From: Ensifer sp. IC3342
GTDB lineage: Bacteria > Pseudomonadota > Alphaproteobacteria > Rhizobiales > Rhizobiaceae
Assembly: GCF_020193655.1 (NCBI RefSeq)
Contig: NZ_JADYVE010000001.1
Span: 1,488,001-1,552,000, forward strand
DNA length: 64,000 bases
Direction: 5' to 3'
Shown: piece after piece, positions 59,000-64,000 of the stretch
Layout of the letters: each line of letters starts with the position of its first letter
How positions within the stretch are numbered: the stretch's first letter is position 1
The notes under the pieces: model-generated
Told to the model about the DNA's origin: nothing
Database searches by the model: none
The model's input: only the letters and a program-made list of their open reading frames with translations
Translations under genes and position numbers: made by a program

Positions 59000-59866
59000 G
59001 TGGTAGCCCGCAGCCTGCCGGGTACGGGGGGCAGGTTGGCGATCATTGCCGGCGCTGGCGCGCTGCCGCGTCACGTGGCAGAGGCCGCGCGGCGACAGGG
59101 CGAAGACCCATTCATCATTGCGCTGTCACGCGAAGCGGACGCCGACTGGACAGGGTTCGACCACGTCCTTCTGGCAATCGGTGATTTCGCCGCGATCAGC
59201 CGAACCTTCGAGAAAGAGGGCATTGATCGCGTCGTGCTTTCCGGCGGAGTTCGGCGTCGACCGGAATGGCGTGATATCCGTCCCACACTGAGGACGCTCG
59301 CCAAGGTCCCGAGCGTGCTTCGGACTCTGGTGTCCGGTGGCGACGACGCGGTTCTGCGAATGGCGATGGATCTCATCGAAGCGAGCGGTGCCCGCGTCAT
59401 CGGTGCTCAGGAAGTCGTCCCCAATCTTCTCGCAGACACGGGCCCGCTTGGGGCCCATGTGCCGACGGATGACGATCGGCGGGATATAGAAGCTGGTATC
59501 GCCGCTGCGAACGCGCTGGGAGCGCTCGACGTCGGACAGGGCGCCGTCGCGGTCGGCGGTAGGGTGATCGCACTCGAGGGCGCTGAAGGCACCGACGCCA
59601 TGCTGGCGCGCGTTGCCGCGCTGAAGGCGGAGGGGCGGGTCTCGACCCGTCATCGCGGCGTCCTCGTTAAGCTTTGCAAGCCGCAGCAGGACGAACGCGC
59701 GGATCTGCCCTCGATTGGTCCTTCCACAGTTGCAGGCGCAGAGGCAGCGGGCCTTGCAGGCATTGCGGTCGAAGCGGGCAGGGCACTTGTTCTCGAGCGT
59801 TCGCAACTCGTCAACAAAGCGGACAAGAGTGGCCTGTTCATCCTGGGTGTTGAGCGTGGGCGCTAG
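59000..59866 (+). CDS. lpxI: UDP-2,3-diacylglucosamine pyrophosphatase LpxI
   Basis: Alphaproteobacterial replacement for LpxH (formerly DUF1009): hydrolyses UDP-2,3-diacylglucosamine to lipid X and UMP. It is 288 residues with the N-terminal GGRLAIIAGAGALPRHVAEAARRQG fold start (in parts), the DFAAISRTFEKEGIDRVVLSGGVRRRP segment, and the C-terminal domain ending in NKADKSGLFILGVERG. The start is GTG at 59000, spaced 9 nt from AGAGG; a TTG at 58991 overlapping the lpxA stop is a weaker alternative. The stop codon lies at the edge of a family B repeat. Confidence 0.93.
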   Translation: MVARSLPGTGGRLAIIAGAGALPRHVAEAARRQGEDPFIIALSREADADWTGFDHVLLAIGDFAAISRTFEKEGIDRVVLSGGVRRRPEWRDIRPTLRTLAKVPSVLRTLVSGGDDAVLRMAMDLIEASGARVIGAQEVVPNLLADTGPLGAHVPTDDDRRDIEAGIAAANALGALDVGQGAVAVGGRVIALEGAEGTDAMLARVAALKAEGRVSTRHRGVLVKLCKPQQDERADLPSIGPSTVAGAEAAGLAGIAVEAGRALVLERSQLVNKADKSGLFILGVERGR

Positions 59867-59977
59867 AACGGGATGAGGGGATAGTATGTTCGACTTTCCG
59901 CCCGCATTCCGCTCTAACTCTTTAGAATCGAACACGTTTACGATTTCGCGTCGGTTCGACCCAAAATCATCGTGATC
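59860..59977. repeat. Intergenic palindromic repeat, family B, copy 2
   Basis: It begins GCGCTAGAACGGGATGAGGG at the lpxI stop, continues with CCGCCCGCATTCCGCTCTAA (imperfect inverse of the first arm), then AGAATCGAACACGTTTACGA, TTCGCGTCGGTTCGACCC and AAAATCATCGTGATC. The last part matches the reverse complement of the start of copy 1 (43808). It fills the lpxI-lpxB gap up to about 15 nt before the lpxB ATG. Confidence 0.78.
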
Positions 59978-59989
59978 AAGGAGCCTGCG

Positions 59990-61174
59990 ATGAAGGGCAA
60001 GGGCTACAAACTGGCCGTAATAGCCGGAGAAGTCTCCGGAGACTTGCTCGGGGCCGATCTGGTGCGCGCACTTCGCCCGCGCCTTGGAGGCTCGCTTGAA
60101 CTCATCGGTGTCGGCGGCGAGGCACTCGAAGCCGAGGGGCTGACGTCGCTGTTCGACTATTCCGAACTGTCGATCATGGGCTTTTCGCAGGTGCTTGCAC
60201 GTCTGCCGAAGCTGCTCCTGCGCATTCGTCAGGCAGCGCGCGCAATCATTGCAGCACGGCCGGATGCACTGCTGATCATCGACAGCCCGGATTTCACCCA
60301 TCGTGTAGCGCGGCGTGTGCGCACCGCGCTACCACACCTGCCGGTGATCAATTACGTCTGCCCGAGCGTGTGGGCATGGAAGCCCGGGCGCGCGCGGCGC
60401 ATGCGTGGCTATGTCGACCATGTGCTCGCGGTTCTGCCGTTCGAGCCGGAAGTGATGCGCACGCTCGATGGTCCGCCGACCACCTATGTCGGCCATCGCC
60501 TTGCGTCGGACATCAATGTCTTGGCGGTCCGTGCCCGCCAGCGCGAAAAACAGCAGGCGGAACGGCTGCAGGAACCCGCGACCTGTCTCCTGCTTCCAGG
60601 GTCCCGCGGGAGTGAAGTCAGCCGCTTGCTGCCGATTTTTGGCGAGGCCGTCGAGGAACTTGCGACGCGCCATCAAGGCATGCGCTTTCTGCTGCCGACT
60701 GTTCCCCGGCAGGAGCAGCGGGTAAAGGAACTGACGGCATCGTGGAAGGTGCAGCCCGAGATATCTGTTGCGACGGACAGGAAGTGGGAGGCCTTTGAAA
60801 AGGCCGACGCCGCGCTTGCCGCTTCCGGGACGGTGATTCTCGAGCTCGCGCTTGCGGGTATCCCCGTCGTTTCAACATACAAAGCGGATTGGCTCGTCAG
60901 TTTCCTGCACACGCGGATCGGGATATGGACTGCCGCACTTCCGAACCTGATCGCTGATTTTCCGGTTGTACCGGAATATTTCAACAAGATGATCAGGCCG
61001 GCGGCGCTGACGCGTTGGTTCGAGCGGCTTTCGATCGACACTCCACAACGCCGTGCCATGCTTGACGGTTTTGCCGTCGTGCAAGAGCGCATGGCGACTG
61101 ACCGACCGCCGGGCGACAGGGCCGCGGAAATCGTCTTCGATTATCTCCAAGGAAAAAAGCCCGGCCATCTCTGA
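59990..61174 (+). CDS. lpxB: Lipid-A-disaccharide synthase
   Basis: GT19 glycosyltransferase joining lipid X and UDP-diacylglucosamine into the lipid A disaccharide. It is 394 residues with AVIAGEVSGDLLGADLVRAL at the N-terminus, YVCPSVWAWKPGRARRM, LPFEPEVM, LLLPGSRGSEV and the ASGTVILELALAGIPVVSTYK donor-binding region (in parts). AAGGAG lies 6 nt before the ATG at 59990. It is separated from lpxI by a family B repeat, and its stop codon lies inside the loop of a terminator stem. Confidence 0.97.
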   Translation: MKGKGYKLAVIAGEVSGDLLGADLVRALRPRLGGSLELIGVGGEALEAEGLTSLFDYSELSIMGFSQVLARLPKLLLRIRQAARAIIAARPDALLIIDSPDFTHRVARRVRTALPHLPVINYVCPSVWAWKPGRARRMRGYVDHVLAVLPFEPEVMRTLDGPPTTYVGHRLASDINVLAVRARQREKQQAERLQEPATCLLLPGSRGSEVSRLLPIFGEAVEELATRHQGMRFLLPTVPRQEQRVKELTASWKVQPEISVATDRKWEAFEKADAALAASGTVILELALAGIPVVSTYKADWLVSFLHTRIGIWTAALPNLIADFPVVPEYFNKMIRPAALTRWFERLSIDTPQRRAMLDGFAVVQERMATDRPPGDRAAEIVFDYLQGKKPGHL

Positions 61175-61190
61175 CCGGGCTTCTTGTTTT
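61157..61190 (+). terminator. Terminator overlapping the lpxB stop
   Basis: AAGCCCGG (61157-61164) pairs with CCGGGCTT (61175-61182), followed by CTTGTTTT. The lpxB stop codon (61172-61174) lies in the loop. It ends the lpxD-lpxB unit. Confidence 0.75.
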
Positions 61191-61295
61191 ACAGCGCTGT
61201 GCGTCCTTTAGGACGCACAAAGGTCGCTGTAACTCTTTGAATCTACGCATCGTGCTTTCCGAAAATCGGGTCCGATTTTCGGGCCAATGCGCTAG
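61189..61295 (+). repeat. Intergenic mosaic palindromic repeat, family A, copy 5
   Basis: TTACAGCGCTGTGCGTCCTT, TAGGACGCACAAAGGTCGCT, GTAACTCTTTGAATCTACGC, ATCGTGCTTTCCGAAAATCG, GGTCCGATTTTCGGGCCAAT, GCGCTAG. The first half matches the other family A copies; the second half carries a different stem (CGAAAATCGG / CCGATTTTCG), showing the mosaic nature. It lies between the convergent lpxB and gltA genes. Confidence 0.8.
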
Positions 61296-61307
61296 CGGGA
61301 TGTCCCC

Positions 61308-62597
<1,290 letters not shown>

Positions 62598-62913
62598 GGG
62601 AGCCTCCGTCTTATGGCAACGTGGCATAGCAAAATGCCACGAAATTGAACGTTGCGAATTTGCTATATGATTTATTTTCGACTGCCAAGCTGTACGAAAG
62701 GCAAATTGGTGCGATGCGAAAATGTGCATATGGCGACGCAATAATCGCATGTTATGGTCAGATGTCCAAGCAGATCAATGATTGTTAATCTGATAATGCG
62801 GTACCATTCCATATAGTTCTGCTGATTTTTTGCGCAGCTTATCTTCCGGTTGCAAAGTGGCGACGTTGGTTGCAGGATCGGCCGGTAACCGCAGCGGGGT
62901 TGAGCGGACGGGA
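62598..62913. other. gltA/comEC divergent region
   Basis: These 316 nt contain no gene I can support. On the gltA side is a perfect inverted repeat, GTGGCAT (62621-62627) / ATGCCAC (62634-62640), and a possible minus-strand promoter with TTGGCA at 62688-62683 and a TATAGC-like -10 at 62667-62662 (short 15-nt spacer). The middle (62690-62850) is AT-rich by comparison with its surroundings. No terminator or RNA gene was recognised. Confidence 0.55.
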
Positions 62914-64000
62914 ATGGGGATGGAGGAGCGAGGGCCGACGACGCTCGATGCGCTGCATCGTGCATCGCCTTTCATCGGCAGCCAAGTCGCGGTTCATGCC
63001 ACGGATGCTCCGCTAATGCAGGCCGGTCGCCTGCTGCCACGGGCACTGAGTGGTTCGGCGCTGGGTTACAGGAGCCATGCAACTGCTGTTTCAACCATCC
63101 GGCGATTACGCGCGGCCGTGGAGGAGGAAGCCGATTTTGGGCACGGCTTCGTACTGATCCCGGTGCTTCTGGCGCTCGGCGCCCTCGTGTGGTTCGCTCT
63201 GGCGTATGACGTCGGAATTGCCAAACTTGCACCGCTGCTTTGCATTTTCGGCATATCGGTGCTCCTCTGCAGAGGGCGTTTTGCGCCTTGGCGGCCGATC
63301 GCTGTCGCACCTTTCATCTTTGTTGCCGGTATGTTGCTGGCAGCGGCGGAGACCGCACGCCTCCGCACGGTCATTCTCGATGGACCGGTGACAACGAACC
63401 TTCGCGGAGGCGTGCTGTCGCGCGAGCAGGATGATAGGGGGCGTTGGCGATATCTGGTCGAGATCAAGGAGACGTCCAAGCCGCGGCTACGCAGACCGCC
63501 CTCCAAGGCAACACTGCTGGCGCGAAGTCAGCACGAAGGGTTCCCGGTCGGTGCGATCATCGAGGGAAAGGTGCGCCTTTCCCCGCCTTCGGGACCCGCA
63601 CTGCCCGGCTTGAACGACTTTGCCTTCGACGCCTTCTTCAAGGGCGTTGGAGCGGTCGGGTTCTTCTACGGCGCTCCACGGCAGGTGCCGGACGCGGATG
63701 TTGCTGGATCGCCCACCGGCACGTCCTTGTTTGCCCAAGGCAAGGCCCTCCTTGCTGACGCCCGTGAAGCCGTTGGAGACCGGATCCGAGCGGTGGTCGG
63801 CGGCGACACGGGGGCGATCGCGGCGGCTCTCGTTACTGCGGAAGAGCGGGCCATCAGCCGCGAGACCGTCGAAACCCTGCGAGCCGCCGGCCTGTCCCAC
63901 GTTCTGGCTATTTCGGGGTTGAACATGGTCCTTGCGGCGGGGACCTTTCTCGTTGGAGCGCGGACGCTGTTGAGTCTCGTTCCGGGCCTGGCCGAACGGC
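62914..64000 (+). CDS. comEC: ComEC/Rec2-family competence membrane protein (3' end missing)
   Basis: The N-terminal 362 residues of a large ComEC/Rec2 channel-type protein; the frame is open to the right edge. There are two to three membrane segments near residues 70-150 (FVLIPVLLALGALVWFALAY, LAPLLCIFGISVLLC, AVAPFIFVAGMLLAA), then a DUF4131-type soluble region and the start of the competence domain with HVLAISGLNMVLAAG. In competent bacteria ComEC carries single-stranded DNA across the inner membrane; a function in rhizobia is unproven. The start is uncertain: ATG 62914 and ATG 62920 are both possible, and a GTG at 62857 is open. Confidence 0.88.
   Translation, partial: MGMEERGPTTLDALHRASPFIGSQVAVHATDAPLMQAGRLLPRALSGSALGYRSHATAVSTIRRLRAAVEEEADFGHGFVLIPVLLALGALVWFALAYDVGIAKLAPLLCIFGISVLLCRGRFAPWRPIAVAPFIFVAGMLLAAAETARLRTVILDGPVTTNLRGGVLSREQDDRGRWRYLVEIKETSKPRLRRPPSKATLLARSQHEGFPVGAIIEGKVRLSPPSGPALPGLNDFAFDAFFKGVGAVGFFYGAPRQVPDADVAGSPTGTSLFAQGKALLADAREAVGDRIRAVVGGDTGAIAAALVTAEERAISRETVETLRAAGLSHVLAISGLNMVLAAGTFLVGARTLLSLVPGLAER

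Overview
This is a 64 kb stretch of core chromosome from an alphaproteobacterium of the order Rhizobiales, most likely Sinorhizobium/Ensifer. The evidence is the GC-rich coding sequence, the dusB-ntrBC-ntrYX-trkA-dat-hfq-hflX gene order, a complete aapJQMP general L-amino acid transporter, a bifunctional ispDF, lpxI in place of lpxH, EipB, and short palindromic mosaic repeats of the rhizobial intergenic type between genes. Genes are densely packed. I see no prophage, insertion sequence, CRISPR array, tRNA or rRNA.

Layout. (1) 1-7570: pyruvate dehydrogenase E1-beta (cut by the left edge), E2, a small esterase, a GNAT, E3 (lpdA), a GlsB-type membrane protein, lipoyl synthase, a frameshifted P-loop kinase and a COQ10/RatA-like protein. 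(2) 7561-9272, minus: pncC/cinA and ispDF. (3) 9436-21079, plus: dusB, two NtrB/C-type two-component systems (ntrBC, ntrYX), trkA, D-amino-acid aminotransferase, hfq, hflX. (4) 21104-22528, minus: mazG and a deaminase. (5) 22757-27704: sulfite assimilation (cysG, DUF2849, sulfite reductase, DUF934) and ferredoxin-NADP reductase. (6) 27898-33011, minus: a GntR regulator and the aapJQMP operon. (7) 33351-38927: metC, a FAD monooxygenase with a zinc-finger protein, an alpha/beta hydrolase, cysE, DUF3126 and a phasin. (8) 39164-43299: clpS-clpA and azlC-azlD. (9) 43332-46305, minus: HIT, FemAB-like, GDPD and RidA proteins; then eipB on plus. (10) 47463-61174: rpsB-tsf-pyrH-frr-uppS-cdsA-rseP-bamA-lpxD-fabZ-lpxA-lpxI-lpxB, covering translation, the polyprenyl and phospholipid carrier supply, envelope proteolysis, outer-membrane assembly and lipid A. 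(11) 61308-64000: citrate synthase on minus and the 5' part of comEC, cut by the right edge.

Functional links. E2/E3, lipA and gltA connect pyruvate to the TCA cycle. The sulfur genes (siroheme synthase, sulfite reductase, FNR, cysE, metC) form one assimilation theme. NtrBC/NtrYX, the Aap transporter, TrkA and Hfq are nitrogen or stress functions typical of soil and symbiotic rhizobia.

No new multi-gene system is evident. The most interesting signals are non-coding: two families of intergenic repeats (one supplies the stop codons of two unrelated genes), paired operator-like sites at the phasin and GntR promoters, hairpins at operon junctions, and a 24-codon reading frame just before bamA. 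The broken kinase gene and the GAFTGA-less NtrX are the main coding oddities.
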